DNA of 64,000 bases from Anaerococcus mediterraneensis (GCF_900128415.1 NZ_LT635772.1:1302001-1366000), one strand, 5' to 3'. Counted from the stretch's first letter, positions 40,169-49,948 are shown. The notes: a model not told the origin generated them from the sequence alone. Program-made: numbers and translations.

Positions 40169-41176
40169 TTATTCCTCGTATTTTAAACCATAATGTTCAT
40201 AAGCTTTTCTAGTTAGGACCCTGCCTCTTGGTGTTCTTGTCAGAAAACCGATTTGCAATAGATAAGGCTCATAAACATCTTCTATAGTAACATTTTCTAT
40301 ACCCGTAGAGGCAGCTATCGTATCTATACCAACAGGTCCTCCATTGAAATTTTCATACATGGTATAAATTATTTTTTTATCCATGTTATCAAGCCCCATT
40401 GGATCTATTTCCAAAAGCTCTAAACCCTTTTTACTCGTCTCATGGTCTATTTTATCATCTGCTTTTACAATAGCGTAATCTCTTACTCTTTTTAGTAATC
40501 TATTTGCGATTCTCGGTGTACCCCTAGATCTTTTTGCTATTTCATTAGCGCCTTGCTCATCTATTGGAATATTAAGAATATTTGCAGATCTCTTTACTAT
40601 AGTTGATAAATCTTTATTGTCATATAGGTTTAGTGATAGTAAAACGCCAAACCTATCTCTAAGTGGAGCTGATAGCATACCTGCTCTTGTGGTTGCTCCA
40701 ATTAGGGTGAATTTTTCTAAATCAATCCTTATTGACTGGGCATTTGGACCCTTTCCAACTATTATATCAAGAACAAAATCCTCCATTGCAGAATATAAAA
40801 TCTCTTCTACAGATCTATTTATCCTGTGTATTTCGTCTATAAATAAAACATCTCCATCAGACAAGTTTGTTAAAATACTAGCTAAATCAGACGGTCTTTC
40901 TATTGCAGGACCACTTGTCACTCTTAGGTTTACACCAAGTTCATTAGCTATTATTGTTGAAAGAGTGGTTTTTCCAAGACCTGGAGGTCCTTGCAACAAA
41001 ACATGGTCAAGGGGTTCTTGCCTAGAAAGAGATGACTGTATAAATATCTCTAGTTTTTCCTTAACCTTATCTTGACCGATATAATCTTTTAGCCACCTAG
41101 GCCTTATGGAATTTTCTTGACTTATATCCTCAATTTGCTCATTAGATCCAACAATTCTTGAGTTTTCATCATACAT
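40169..41176 (-). CDS. ruvB: Holliday junction branch migration ATPase RuvB
   Basis: The AAA+ motor that drives branch migration with RuvA. Start chosen at the ATG at 41176 because AGGTGAT precedes it; the frame opens at 41206. About 335 residues, the family's usual length. Walker [12 protein letters not shown], Walker [10 protein letters not shown], and the C-terminal [11 protein letters not shown] winged-helix region are intact. Confidence 0.97.
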   Translation of the reverse strand: MYDENSRIVGSNEQIEDISQENSIRPRWLKDYIGQDKVKEKLEIFIQSSLSRQEPLDHVLLQGPPGLGKTTLSTIIANELGVNLRVTSGPAIERPSDLASILTNLSDGDVLFIDEIHRINRSVEEILYSAMEDFVLDIIVGKGPNAQSIRIDLEKFTLIGATTRAGMLSAPLRDRFGVLLSLNLYDNKDLSTIVKRSANILNIPIDEQGANEIAKRSRGTPRIANRLLKRVRDYAIVKADDKIDHETSKKGLELLEIDPMGLDNMDKKIIYTMYENFNGGPVGIDTIAASTGIENVTIEDVYEPYLLQIGFLTRTPRGRVLTRKAYEHYGLKYEE

Positions 41177-41184
41177 ATTATCAC

Positions 41185-41781
41185 CTAAATCAATCTTTTG
41201 AAGCACTCTTTGATTAGGGCTTCAAGGCTTAGGTCTTCGCCTTTCAATTCTCCCAGAACTCTAGTTATATCATTATCCATATAACCGAAGTTTTTAAGTG
41301 CTTCCTTAGCTACATTGTATATATCATCATCAGTTGATTTTTTAATATTATTGTCTTTTTTATCAAGTATTGGTAGGTCCATTTTTTTAATTCTATCGAC
41401 AAGCTCAAGAATTATCCTTGATGCTGTTTTTTTACCAATACCCTTAGCTTTTGTAAGTTTATCTATATCATTATTAATAATTGCAAGCTTTATTTCATCA
41501 ACGGCAAGTGTTGATAAGATACCTAGTCCTATCTTTGGACCTATGGTTGATACAGATATTAAAAGAGAAAACATTTCAAGTTCTTTTTCTGAATAAAATC
41601 CATATAAGGATATGTCATCCTCCCTAACTTGCATTGATGTATAAATTTTATATTCATTATTTAATTGTATATTGTTGAGTGTATTTAGAGATGAATTTAT
41701 AAAGTACCCTATATTGTTAGATTCTAACACAAATCCTTCATCAGTAATCTTTCTTACATCTCCTTTTATATATGAAATCAT
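41185..41781 (-). CDS. ruvA: Holliday junction branch migration protein RuvA
   Basis: Binds the four-way junction as a tetramer. 198 residues: OB fold ([16 protein letters not shown]...), two helix-hairpin-helix motifs ([30 protein letters not shown]), a linker and the C-terminal RuvB-binding domain. Overlaps the ruvC stop by one base, with a GGATG SD. Confidence 0.96.
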   Translation of the reverse strand: MISYIKGDVRKITDEGFVLESNNIGYFINSSLNTLNNIQLNNEYKIYTSMQVREDDISLYGFYSEKELEMFSLLISVSTIGPKIGLGILSTLAVDEIKLAIINNDIDKLTKAKGIGKKTASRIILELVDRIKKMDLPILDKKDNNIKKSTDDDIYNVAKEALKNFGYMDNDITRVLGELKGEDLSLEALIKECFKRLI

Positions 41782-42275
41782 TAGTTCATCCTATAATTTT
41801 CTTTAAATCTTTGGCTTAGTACATGACAAAGAGCTACAGCCAAGGCATCCGCAGCATCATCTGGTTTTGGTATATTTTTTAGGTTTAAAAGAGTTGTGAC
41901 TGTTAGCTGCATTTGTTTTTTGTCAGCCCTACCATAGCCAGTTATTGCTTGCTTAATTTGTAATGGTGTATATTCATAAATTGGAATATTGTTTGCTTGT
42001 GCACATAATACCTGAACACCCCTAGCGTGACCTACAGTTATAGCCGTTTTTACATTTTGATTGAAAAACAACTCTTCTATTGCAAACTCATCAGGCTTAT
42101 ATTCTTTTATAATTCCTTCTAAATTATTGTATAATATTTCTAGTCTTTCAGGAGTTCGAGTTTTTGATGATGTAGTTAGAACACCATTTTCTAATACTTT
42201 AATCTTATTTTCTTTAAATTCAACCACTCCATAGCCCATTATAGCTATGCCTGGATCTATTCCTAATACTATCAT
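41781..42275 (-). CDS. ruvC: Holliday junction resolvase RuvC
   Basis: Cuts Holliday junctions at symmetric positions. From the ATG at 42275 (an in-frame TTG lies two codons earlier) the protein is 164 aa. The acidic catalytic residues are in LGIDPGIAIMGYG, AIEELFFNQN and PDDAADALAVALCH. First gene of ruvC-ruvA-ruvB. It has no SD; a terminator hairpin and T-run end just before the ATG. Confidence 0.95.
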   Translation of the reverse strand: MIVLGIDPGIAIMGYGVVEFKENKIKVLENGVLTTSSKTRTPERLEILYNNLEGIIKEYKPDEFAIEELFFNQNVKTAITVGHARGVQVLCAQANNIPIYEYTPLQIKQAITGYGRADKKQMQLTVTTLLNLKNIPKPDDAADALAVALCHVLSQRFKENYRMN

Positions 42276-42304
42276 AAACAAAATAAAAAGGGCTAAATCG
42301 CCCT
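42276..42304 (-). terminator. Terminator between the 42303 gene and ruvC
   Basis: AGGGC / GCCCT stem (42300-42304 with 42289-42293, six-base loop) followed on the minus strand by TTTTTATTTTG, then the ruvC ATG. The upstream stop codon overlaps the stem. Confidence 0.75.
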
Positions 42305-43016
42305 ATTGATACCTTTCAAATACTTCGTCAATCAAACCTCTAAAATAATATTCTGAGTATATATCAACCATAGATCTGTACAAATAGTTGACTGTCTTCT
42401 CATATATTTTTTGTGTTTGCTTTGTTGTGATGTTTTCAGTAAAAATACTTTCTGTATTGAAAGTAAGTTGCTTGTGTGTTGATATATCTATATCATATAT
42501 CTTTGCTTTTAATAAAGTCTCGGAGAAATTATATAGATTTTCTTTAAGTTTTGATACAAGTGACCTATCATTGTAGATATTTTTTTTCAAATTTTGGCCA
42601 ATATCCAGAAATCTTTTGTCTTCTTTTTTGTATTTATAAATACTGGCATTCATCAAATAATCAACTCCGAAATTTTGTATTAGTAAGAATTCCAATTTAT
42701 CAATTTCTTTTTTCGATTTAAATGCCCTGAATTTTGCTTTTATCGATATCAAATATTCATATCTATCGATATCGTTGCCAATATTCCTGCTAAGGCTATT
42801 GATGATTTCATCAATATCTACAAGATTCCAGAAATATTTTTTTAGATTTTTAAAGCAATAGTCCCTAGCATAGAAACTGTGCTTGGAAAAATTCATAAAA
42901 TTCTTGTCGTATAATAAAGACATAAGTGTGTTTAATGAGTATATATCTTCATTTACTAAATAATTATATTCAAGTTTTTCAATTATTGGATATGATTCAC
43001 TTATTATTGCCTTCAT
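42303..43016 (-). CDS. Unknown protein, 237 aa
   Basis: I do not recognise this family. It is a soluble, mostly helical, Lys/Tyr/Phe-rich protein with no signal peptide or membrane segment. A GAGGT SD precedes the ATG, and a TGATAAAAT extended -10 (43035-43040) with no clear -35 lies just upstream. It stands alone between a long hairpin and the ruvC terminator, which suggests an independent transcript. Nothing points to a function; the 'upstream of ruvC' position is the only context. Confidence 0.75.
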   Translation of the reverse strand: MKAIISESYPIIEKLEYNYLVNEDIYSLNTLMSLLYDKNFMNFSKHSFYARDYCFKNLKKYFWNLVDIDEIINSLSRNIGNDIDRYEYLISIKAKFRAFKSKKEIDKLEFLLIQNFGVDYLMNASIYKYKKEDKRFLDIGQNLKKNIYNDRSLVSKLKENLYNFSETLLKAKIYDIDISTHKQLTFNTESIFTENITTKQTQKIYEKTVNYLYRSMVDIYSEYYFRGLIDEVFERYQ

Positions 43017-43087
43017 TATTCTACCTCGACTACTATTTTATCATAAAAACAAAGTCTTTTATTTATGTATATTTACGAGGAAATAAA

Positions 43088-43160
43088 AAAAGCTAAATCA
43101 TATTGTAAAAATATACGGTTCTAGTTAATTAATGTATATTTTTTACTAATTTTAGCTTTT
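43088..43160 (-). terminator. Long two-part hairpin, probable terminator of the HAD gene
   Basis: Outer arms AAAAGCTAAA (43088-43097) and TTTAGCTTTT (43151-43160) match perfectly. Inner arms GTAAAAATATAC (43105-43116) and GTATATTTTTTAC (43134-43146) match with one bulge, around a 17-base loop. On the minus strand the structure ends in TTTAGCTTTTTTTATTT, so it can terminate the transcript from 43199-43942. Nothing else was seen in this 180-bp gap apart from the next gene's -10. Confidence 0.55.
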
Positions 43161-43198
43161 ATTAATGACCTAGTATTTAAAAAAATTCATTAATATTT

Positions 43199-43942
43199 TT
43201 AAAATTTTTTAAAAATAACTTCTAAGTCTTTTAGAGCAAAATTATAGTTAACATCTTTTCTTTCAATATTAATTATTGACTTTTCTCTTAATTTCTTATC
43301 CTCGTACAAATTTTCGATAAGTTCATAGGATGGATTTATGGCGTGGGGATTGCCAACCAATTGAAACATTGTTATATCACCATTAGTATCTCCATATGCA
43401 AAAGATTTCTCTAGATCTATATCATATTTTTTGCTAAGTTTTGATACAGCTGAGAATTTATTTTTTCCATCCCACATAGGTAATACTTTACCAGTAAATT
43501 TATTTTTTTCATCAAAAACATATTTTGTAGATACTGATTCTTGAGCATTATAAATTTTTGCAAAATCACTTACTATAAAATCTGGAGACCCTGAGATGAA
43601 AAATATCATATGTCCTTCATTGAAGTGATATTCAACAGCCTTTTTTGTGATGTTATAAGTCTTATTTTTATTTTCATCTATAACAATATCCGAGTATTTT
43701 TTTATAGTATCATTATCAAGACCAATCAGGGCTTTTTGATATACTAAAGAAGATTTCTCCAAATAGTCTTCATAAGCTCCTAATCTATTTTCGTAATTAC
43801 TATATAGCGGACCGATTTCATCAGTCCATATTTTTTTATCTAGGATATTATTTTCAACCAATTTTAGAAAATGTTCTATTAATAAAGATTTTCTAAATAA
43901 AGTTCCATCGATATCGAAAAAAGCTCCTATATTCTTAGGCAT
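43199..43942 (-). CDS. HAD-IB family hydrolase
   Basis: The frame opens at 44011, but AAGGA precedes the ATG at 43942, giving 247 residues starting MPKNIGAFFDIDGTLF. HAD motif I is FDIDGTLF, motif II FISGSPDF, motif III is around GKNKF and motif IV is YGDTNGDI. The size and IB cap match phosphoserine-phosphatase-like enzymes; the substrate is unknown. It starts 4 bp after the small membrane protein gene. Confidence 0.87.
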   Translation of the reverse strand: MPKNIGAFFDIDGTLFRKSLLIEHFLKLVENNILDKKIWTDEIGPLYSNYENRLGAYEDYLEKSSLVYQKALIGLDNDTIKKYSDIVIDENKNKTYNITKKAVEYHFNEGHMIFFISGSPDFIVSDFAKIYNAQESVSTKYVFDEKNKFTGKVLPMWDGKNKFSAVSKLSKKYDIDLEKSFAYGDTNGDITMFQLVGNPHAINPSYELIENLYEDKKLREKSIINIERKDVNYNFALKDLEVIFKKF

Positions 43943-43946
43943 TCTA

Positions 43947-44324
43947 TCATTCCTTATTTCTTTTTCTTTTTGCTTTAAAGTTTGTTTTTTTATTAGTATT
44001 TTTTCTTTCATATTCTAGGTTTTTACCCAAAGATATTAGCAAATCAATTATTAATCCAGTAAATATACCAACTAAGGCACTTGTTGCCAAAAATACGGCT
44101 ATCCAAGCTGTATTTAGTCCCCTAGGACTAGAAAAAATTGATACTGAATATATACCTATACCTAAAGATGCTAAACCAATAATAATCGATGGCAAATATT
44201 TTAAAATTTTCTTATTATTAATAAAATGAATTATAACCGTAATTATTATATTTATAACAGCTAATATAGGCAAGATGGCAAGTCTTGACGAATATTCACT
44301 TATTAAATTGATAAGTCCTGTCAT
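43947..44324 (-). CDS. Small membrane protein of unknown function
   Basis: 125 residues with about three hydrophobic segments (about 15-33, 43-63, 73-95) and a strongly basic C-terminal tail (KNLEYERKNTNKKTNFKAKR...), which should face the cytoplasm. AAGGAG SD. No family recognised. It lies between a phosphodiesterase-like gene and the HAD phosphatase, so shared expression with them is likely. Confidence 0.75.
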   Translation of the reverse strand: MTGLINLISEYSSRLAILPILAVINIIITVIIHFINNKKILKYLPSIIIGLASLGIGIYSVSIFSSPRGLNTAWIAVFLATSALVGIFTGLIIDLLISLGKNLEYERKNTNKKTNFKAKRKRNKE

Positions 44325-44333
44325 TTTGACTCC

Positions 44334-44804
44334 TTAACCAAGCAAGATCTTTTCTATTTTTATTTCTTTATCCAAATCCATAATAATACAGGAAGCTTGT
44401 CCGTCTCGCGGTAAAATTGGAGAACCTGGATTTAGAAATAAAATTCCATTTCTTTCTATATTGACATATCGGTGAATATGACCGAATATAACAATGTCAC
44501 ATCCATAATCTAAAGCTTTTTGAAAAAGCTGATTAAGTGATAAATCAATATTTTCTTTATGTCCATGGCTTAGGAGGATTTTATATCCCTCTAGCTCAAT
44601 AACTCTTTCATATGGTTGATCAGAAGAATAATCATTATTCCCTTTTACAACATAATATTCAATACCTGTTTCATAGTAGATGTATTTACAATCATCAACG
44701 CCGTCTCCAGCATGGATCATAAGGTCAATATCATCCCTTTCAAGTATTAGGTCTGATATTTTATTATACATCGAGTGAGTATCACTTGTGACTAATACTC
44801 TCAT
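44334..44804 (-). CDS. YfcE/MJ0936-family metallophosphoesterase
   Basis: 156 residues from the ATG at 44804 (AGGTGA upstream; the frame opens at a GTG at 44813). Metal-binding motifs are VTSDTHSMY, HAGDGVDD, VKGNNDY, LSHGHK and FGHIHRY. The family hydrolyses phosphodiesters; the natural substrate is unknown. It overlaps rdgB by 23 bp; this pairing is common in Clostridia. Confidence 0.92.
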   Translation of the reverse strand: MRVLVTSDTHSMYNKISDLILERDDIDLMIHAGDGVDDCKYIYYETGIEYYVVKGNNDYSSDQPYERVIELEGYKILLSHGHKENIDLSLNQLFQKALDYGCDIVIFGHIHRYVNIERNGILFLNPGSPILPRDGQASCIIMDLDKEIKIEKILLG

Positions 44805-45381
44805 AGTTTTCACCTAAAAATTCTTTGAACTTTGCAATAGCTTTACCTCTGTGGCTAATTTTATTTTTAAAATCTATATCCATCTGACCAAGAGTTTTGT
44901 TATATTCATCCGCATAAAATATTTTATCGTAGCCAAAGCCGCCTTCACCAAGCTCTGTCTTGTAAATATGTCCAAAAAGTTTACCCTCAAAATAATAGTC
45001 TTTCCCATTTTCGTCAATAAAACAAATTACTGTTGCAAAATATGCGCTTCTATCATTTTGAGATTCTAAATCTTTTAGTAGCTTATTTCTGTTTTCTTTA
45101 TCGGTTGGATTTTCACTTGCATACCTATGTGAATGAACTCCTGGAGCTCCGTCAAGAGCATTGACAAATAGTCCTGTATCATCAGAAAATACATTTTTTC
45201 CTGTAATTTTATAAAGTTCATGTGCTTTTTTATAGGCATTTTCTCTAAGGGTTTGACCATCTTCAACCACTTCGTAATTGTCAATACCGAAATCACTTGG
45301 CATAAGAATATGATCATTGTTTAGTAATAATTTTATTTGTTCTAATTTATGTTTGTTATTGCTGGCAAAAATTAAATCCAT
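44782..45381 (-). CDS. rdgB: XTP/dITP diphosphatase (RdgB/HAM1)
   Basis: Cleanses the nucleotide pool of deaminated purines. The frame opens at 45408, but AGGAG precedes the ATG at 45381; 199 residues. Motifs: FASNNKHKLEQIK at the N-terminus, SDDTGLFVNALDGAPGVHSHRYA, and SHRGKA near the C-terminus, all intact. Confidence 0.96.
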   Translation of the reverse strand: MDLIFASNNKHKLEQIKLLLNNDHILMPSDFGIDNYEVVEDGQTLRENAYKKAHELYKITGKNVFSDDTGLFVNALDGAPGVHSHRYASENPTDKENRNKLLKDLESQNDRSAYFATVICFIDENGKDYYFEGKLFGHIYKTELGEGGFGYDKIFYADEYNKTLGQMDIDFKNKISHRGKAIAKFKEFLGENYESISHK

Positions 45382-45430
45382 AATTACTCCTATTAATAAT
45401 GATAACAAATATTAACTCTGCAAGTCAAAA

Positions 45431-46909
45431 TTATTTTTCTATAATATCATTATATTTTTCAAAAGCTTTTTCCAAATCAGATGCGCTAGAACCTGAATAC
45501 TGATCAATACTTATTATTGTACAAGGCATTCTTGTTGGTATTGCATATATTGGTGATTTTTCTATCAGACCATCTTTGATTCTATGAATCAATATTTCAT
45601 CTGGTGTTTGAATGGCAATATATCTGAGATTATCTAAAACAACATAATCTTTGAATTGTGTGTTTATGTTATAAACTTGATCTCTATTTATAATATTGTT
45701 AGTTGGATTAAGTATTGAATCTCCAATAGCTATATCCACATTAAAGAAGTTCTGGACAAATTCATCATTGTGACCTGTATTTATTGATGACTGGAAAACC
45801 CACATCCCCTGGCTTCTAACAATACCGAAGTTGCTACTATCAAATCCAACCTTATCAGGATTAACATTTGGAAATGCTTTTTTTACTTCATTTTTTACTT
45901 TCTCTTTAAATATTATATCACTATCTTCTTCACCGGTAAATTCTTTAAGACTTATAAATTTTTTATCACCTAGATTTTCTGTTTCTAGCAAGGCATATTT
46001 TCTAATAGGATCAATATTAAGGTTATTTGTATAATCTATAGAAATAAAATCCTTAGAAACATAGTTAATTCTGGTATTTAGGTTTATGTCTTTAAAAGAA
46101 TAGTTTTCATTTTCATTTTCTATATTATTCTCTATTTTTATAGGATATGATTTTATATCATCATATAAATCTGTGAAATTATTAAGATCTGAGCTTACTC
46201 TCCAGTACTCATCTTTTCTTTTCAAAAATATATTTGCTACTTTTTGATAATTAATTGTATCATCAGATTTTATTCTTATCATATAGGTGTAGTACCTATA
46301 AAGAGCCTTATCACTGTCAGGGTCGATTCTTTCCCTAACTCCTAATAGCATCGTCATATCTTCAGCTACTTCTTCGCCCGATTGGGATGTACTTCTTTCT
46401 TTTGATGCTAATTTTGCATATTTATCTATTATTTGAGAATCAATTTTATCTGATATTTTTTTTAGACTGATTATATGATCGTCTTTAATTATAAACAGAT
46501 TGTTTTTATCGGTTATAATAAGATCTTTTGAAAATAGCTGTCCTTGTGACGCTGTTAGTACTACTACACTTCTATCTCCAAAATCATCTGATGTTTTAAT
46601 TCCCCTATTTTTCAGATAATCGGCTAGTTTAACATATTTTGATGTAAAACTTGGTGGGAAAGCATAAGAATTATTAATAGCTACTAGATTTTTATTAACA
46701 TATAGCATATCATTTATTTTTATTTCACTATCCTCGTTGTTTTCTCCCTCGTTAGTTATATCTACAACTTGCCACGTACCTTCGATAATAGGAGAATCTT
46801 GTTTTGGACTTTGGATAAAATCAGCTAGATTATCGATATTAGATTTTGTACATGATGATAAGACAACAGCGATAAGTGATATAATAAAATATCTAAATAA
46901 CTTTTTCAT
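45431..46909 (-). CDS. Lipoprotein of unknown function paired with a sensor kinase
   Basis: 492 residues. The signal peptide ends in the lipobox LSSC with the lipidated Cys at 20, then a long hydrophilic exported domain. No domain recognised, although its later part repeats a strand-rich pattern. Its start overlaps the kinase gene by 17 bp with a GAGGT SD, so it is co-expressed. Analogy with other kinase-associated lipoproteins suggests it may modulate sensing or be a target of the system; that is inference. Confidence 0.8.
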   Translation of the reverse strand: MKKLFRYFIISLIAVVLSSCTKSNIDNLADFIQSPKQDSPIIEGTWQVVDITNEGENNEDSEIKINDMLYVNKNLVAINNSYAFPPSFTSKYVKLADYLKNRGIKTSDDFGDRSVVVLTASQGQLFSKDLIITDKNNLFIIKDDHIISLKKISDKIDSQIIDKYAKLASKERSTSQSGEEVAEDMTMLLGVRERIDPDSDKALYRYYTYMIRIKSDDTINYQKVANIFLKRKDEYWRVSSDLNNFTDLYDDIKSYPIKIENNIENENENYSFKDINLNTRINYVSKDFISIDYTNNLNIDPIRKYALLETENLGDKKFISLKEFTGEEDSDIIFKEKVKNEVKKAFPNVNPDKVGFDSSNFGIVRSQGMWVFQSSINTGHNDEFVQNFFNVDIAIGDSILNPTNNIINRDQVYNINTQFKDYVVLDNLRYIAIQTPDEILIHRIKDGLIEKSPIYAIPTRMPCTIISIDQYSGSSASDLEKAFEKYNDIIEK

Positions 46910-48359
46910 CTTCTAACCTCGGTAGTACTACTGTAACATTGGTGCCAACCCCATATTTTGATTTTATGATCAATTGGCCTCCATGTGCTTTGACTATTTC
47001 TTCACATATAGATAAGCCTAATCCAGTTTGAGATTTTGATGAAGACCCCTTATAAAATTTACTAGCAACAAAAGCAATTTCGTCTTCTTTTATACCTTCA
47101 CCATCATCTATAATGCTTATTTGTATGTCATCATTATCTGCATCTATAATTATTTCTATCTTTCCACCAAGATCTGTAAATTTTATAGCGTTGTCAATAA
47201 TATTTATAAAAACTTCCTTCATCCTGTTTTTGTCAGCATGTGTTTTTAGGCTTTTGTAGTAGCTTGTAAAAGTAAAGCTTATGCCTTCTGACTGGGCTCT
47301 AGGATATAATTGCGTATGGACTTGTTTTACTAGTAAAACTATATCAATATCATCTTTTTCATATATAAAATTGCTAGATGAAAGCCTAGAGAAATCCAAA
47401 AGATCTTCTACCATCATTGATAACCTATCTCCTTCAGACTCTATGATGTTTAATCCTTGACTTAGCATATCTGTATCTTTTTGTATACTTTCAGATTGTA
47501 AAGTTATAGCCCAACCTTTAATCGAAGTTAATGGAGTTCTGAGCTCATGAGATACTGAAGAAATAAACTCATTTTTCATATCTTCTCTTTGGATTATATT
47601 TTCACTTAATAAATTAAGAGTTGAAGCAAGTTCTCCTATTTCATCATCCTTAGAGTCATCTGCCTTTACTGAATAATCACCTTGGGCAAGGATTTCAGAG
47701 ACTTCTATTAGCTTTCTTAAAGGTTTTACAAAGTTATTTGCAGCAAAAAATGATATCATGAAAGCTAAGCTAGTTATCAAAAGACCAAAAATTCCATAAA
47801 CCATGACATCTTTGTTTATCTGTCTATTAACCCTATCCATAGAGCTTGTAAGTCGTATTATTCCCATTTGTTGGTCTGATGATGTGAGGGGATAAGAAAC
47901 TGATAAAACTTGTTCATTAGAATCAGTATTTTTCCCCTTGCTTACACCAGTATCACCTTCTTTTGCAGCAATTACATCACTATCATCTAAGGCAGATCCT
48001 ATCATAGATGATGCCATAGAATCAAAAAGAACAACACCAGAATTATCAAGAATCTGGACTTGACAATTACTTTGCCTATAAAATAGGTTTTTATCACCAA
48101 GTATCACTTCTTCTAGTTCATATCTTGACATGTAAGATGAATATTGAAGTTGACTTATCCTTGCCTGATTTTTCATAGAGGATACAAGAGTTGATTCATA
48201 ATAATTTTTAATAGAATTATAAGCAAAGATCTCAAAACCAATTACTATTGTCAAAACAAAAAGCATAATTATTTTAATCAGGGTATATTTTATGCTCTTA
48301 GATGCCAAAATATTTTTAGAATTTTTATTTGTATTTTTTAATTTTTCAATTATTTCCAT
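46893..48359 (-). CDS. Membrane sensor histidine kinase
   Basis: 488 residues: membrane segment (about 28-48), an extracytoplasmic sensing domain (about 50-185), a second segment (about 188-210), HAMP, then the HisKA H box SSVSHELRTPLTSIKGW, N box NIIDNAIKF, G1 DDGEGI and G2 GLGLSI. Resembles WalK/ResE/PhoR-type kinases, but no PAS domain is seen between HAMP and HisKA. It overlaps the response regulator gene by 10 bp. Confidence 0.93.
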   Translation of the reverse strand: MEIIEKLKNTNKNSKNILASKSIKYTLIKIIMLFVLTIVIGFEIFAYNSIKNYYESTLVSSMKNQARISQLQYSSYMSRYELEEVILGDKNLFYRQSNCQVQILDNSGVVLFDSMASSMIGSALDDSDVIAAKEGDTGVSKGKNTDSNEQVLSVSYPLTSSDQQMGIIRLTSSMDRVNRQINKDVMVYGIFGLLITSLAFMISFFAANNFVKPLRKLIEVSEILAQGDYSVKADDSKDDEIGELASTLNLLSENIIQREDMKNEFISSVSHELRTPLTSIKGWAITLQSESIQKDTDMLSQGLNIIESEGDRLSMMVEDLLDFSRLSSSNFIYEKDDIDIVLLVKQVHTQLYPRAQSEGISFTFTSYYKSLKTHADKNRMKEVFINIIDNAIKFTDLGGKIEIIIDADNDDIQISIIDDGEGIKEDEIAFVASKFYKGSSSKSQTGLGLSICEEIVKAHGGQLIIKSKYGVGTNVTVVLPRLEDEKVI

Positions 48360-49045
48360 CTATAACCAGTTCCCCAAACAGTCTCGATAAATTGTGGTTT
48401 AGCTGGGTTTTCTTCTATTTTAGCTCTGATTCTCCTAACATTAACATCTACAATTTTTGTATCATTGCTATAGTTATCTCCCCAAGTTTCTTTCATTATT
48501 TCATCTCTAGTCATTGCTTTCCCCTTGTTTTTGATGAAGTATTCAAGGATGGTGAATTCTGTTGGTGTGACATCTATTTCAATATCTCCTTTATAAAAAC
48601 TCTTAGAATATATATCCAAAGTAAAAGGACCATCTTTTAGAGATTTTTTTTCGTCTTTTTTATCTGTTGTTGGTGACAAATTAACTCTTCTCATCAAAGA
48701 TTTGACCCTGAGTATGAGCTCTTGAGGATTGAATGGCTTTATAATATAGTCATCCGCTCCTTTTTCTAGACCTAAAATCTTATCTATATCTTGGCTTTTT
48801 GCTGAGACCATTATGATACCGGTCATTGGAGATTTGCTTCTTATAGCTTCACATACCTCAAAACCGTTTATACCAGGAAGCATTATATCCAAAATCGCTA
48901 CAGCTGGTTTTTCTTCATCAAAAAGTCTTAAAGCTTCTTCTCCAGTTGATGCTTCTATTGTTTCATAGCCTTGATAATCAAGGTTTATTTTCATAAATTG
49001 TCTTATAGGTGCTTCATCATCTAAAATAAGAATCTTGTTATTCAT
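48350..49045 (-). CDS. OmpR/PhoB-family response regulator
   Basis: 231 residues: receiver domain with the phospho-Asp in AILDIMLPG, conserved Lys in YIIKPF, then a winged-helix DNA-binding domain (LTPTEF-like start TPTEFTILEYF, recognition region VDVNVRRIRAKIE, ending GTGYRWK). It overlaps the ROK gene upstream and the kinase downstream. The targets are unknown. Confidence 0.94.
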   Translation of the reverse strand: MNNKILILDDEAPIRQFMKINLDYQGYETIEASTGEEALRLFDEEKPAVAILDIMLPGINGFEVCEAIRSKSPMTGIIMVSAKSQDIDKILGLEKGADDYIIKPFNPQELILRVKSLMRRVNLSPTTDKKDEKKSLKDGPFTLDIYSKSFYKGDIEIDVTPTEFTILEYFIKNKGKAMTRDEIMKETWGDNYSNDTKIVDVNVRRIRAKIEENPAKPQFIETVWGTGYRWK

Positions 49046-49937
49046 TTTTTATCCTTTCGAAAGCAATTTTAGCTGCGCCTATTACACCCGAATCATTTAA
49101 GTAATGTGCAGGTATTATTTCTATATTATAAGGTTTATTACAATATTTTTTGAAATTTTCTATAGTTCCATCCCACCAAATCTCCTTTGAATTAATTATT
49201 CCTCCACCAATAACAATAGCATCTGGATCAAAAATATTTCTTAGTGAGGTTAATAAATAAGCAAGATTTGATTGATAATTTTCCAAGACGGCTCTGGCTT
49301 TTTCATCCTTATCTATACTTGCAAAAATCTCCTGACCAGTAATTCTTTTTCCTGTCAGTGAAAAATAATCATTGCTTATTGCCGGACCTGAACAGTACGA
49401 TTCAGCACATCCATATTGGCCACAGGTACAATAATTACCTCCTGGATGAAGCATAATATGACCTAGCTCTGCTGCTTGATAGTGAGCTCCAGATAAAAGT
49501 CCACCTTCTTTAGTGTAGACTGCCCCACCTAATCCTGTACCAAGTGTAATCATAACAACATTGTCATAATTTACACATGATCCTTTCCATTTTTCTGCTA
49601 TCAGGGCAATATTAGCATCATTTTCTACAAAAACTGGTAAATCTACGAAAGATTCTATTGCTTTTTTTAGGTTAAGACCTGTCCAGCCTTGGATATTGCC
49701 AGCAAAGGTAACTATACCATTTTTAGAATCTATAAAGCCTGGTGTTCCAATACCAATTGCACTCGCCTCTTTATATGATAAAGAATAAATAAGATCCTTT
49801 ATATTATTTAAAACAACATCTCTTCCCTTATCTGCTTGGGTATCTACTTCTTTTCTTTCAATAATATTAGCATTTTCATCTATTAAGCAAGCATTTATTT
49901 TTGTCCCACCTAGGTCAATTCCAATAACTTTAGACAT
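49038..49937 (-). CDS. ROK-family sugar kinase (glucokinase-like)
   Basis: 299 residues with the ATP-binding GIDLGGTKINACLID, the catalytic-region FVENDANIALIAE and the ROK zinc motif CTCGQYGCAE. Glucokinase is most likely given length and motifs, though other hexoses or N-acetylmannosamine cannot be excluded. It precedes the two-component genes with an 8-bp overlap. Confidence 0.9.
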   Translation of the reverse strand: MSKVIGIDLGGTKINACLIDENANIIERKEVDTQADKGRDVVLNNIKDLIYSLSYKEASAIGIGTPGFIDSKNGIVTFAGNIQGWTGLNLKKAIESFVDLPVFVENDANIALIAEKWKGSCVNYDNVVMITLGTGLGGAVYTKEGGLLSGAHYQAAELGHIMLHPGGNYCTCGQYGCAESYCSGPAISNDYFSLTGKRITGQEIFASIDKDEKARAVLENYQSNLAYLLTSLRNIFDPDAIVIGGGIINSKEIWWDGTIENFKKYCNKPYNIEIIPAHYLNDSGVIGAAKIAFERIKNE

Positions 49938-49948
49938 ATCTCTCCTTA

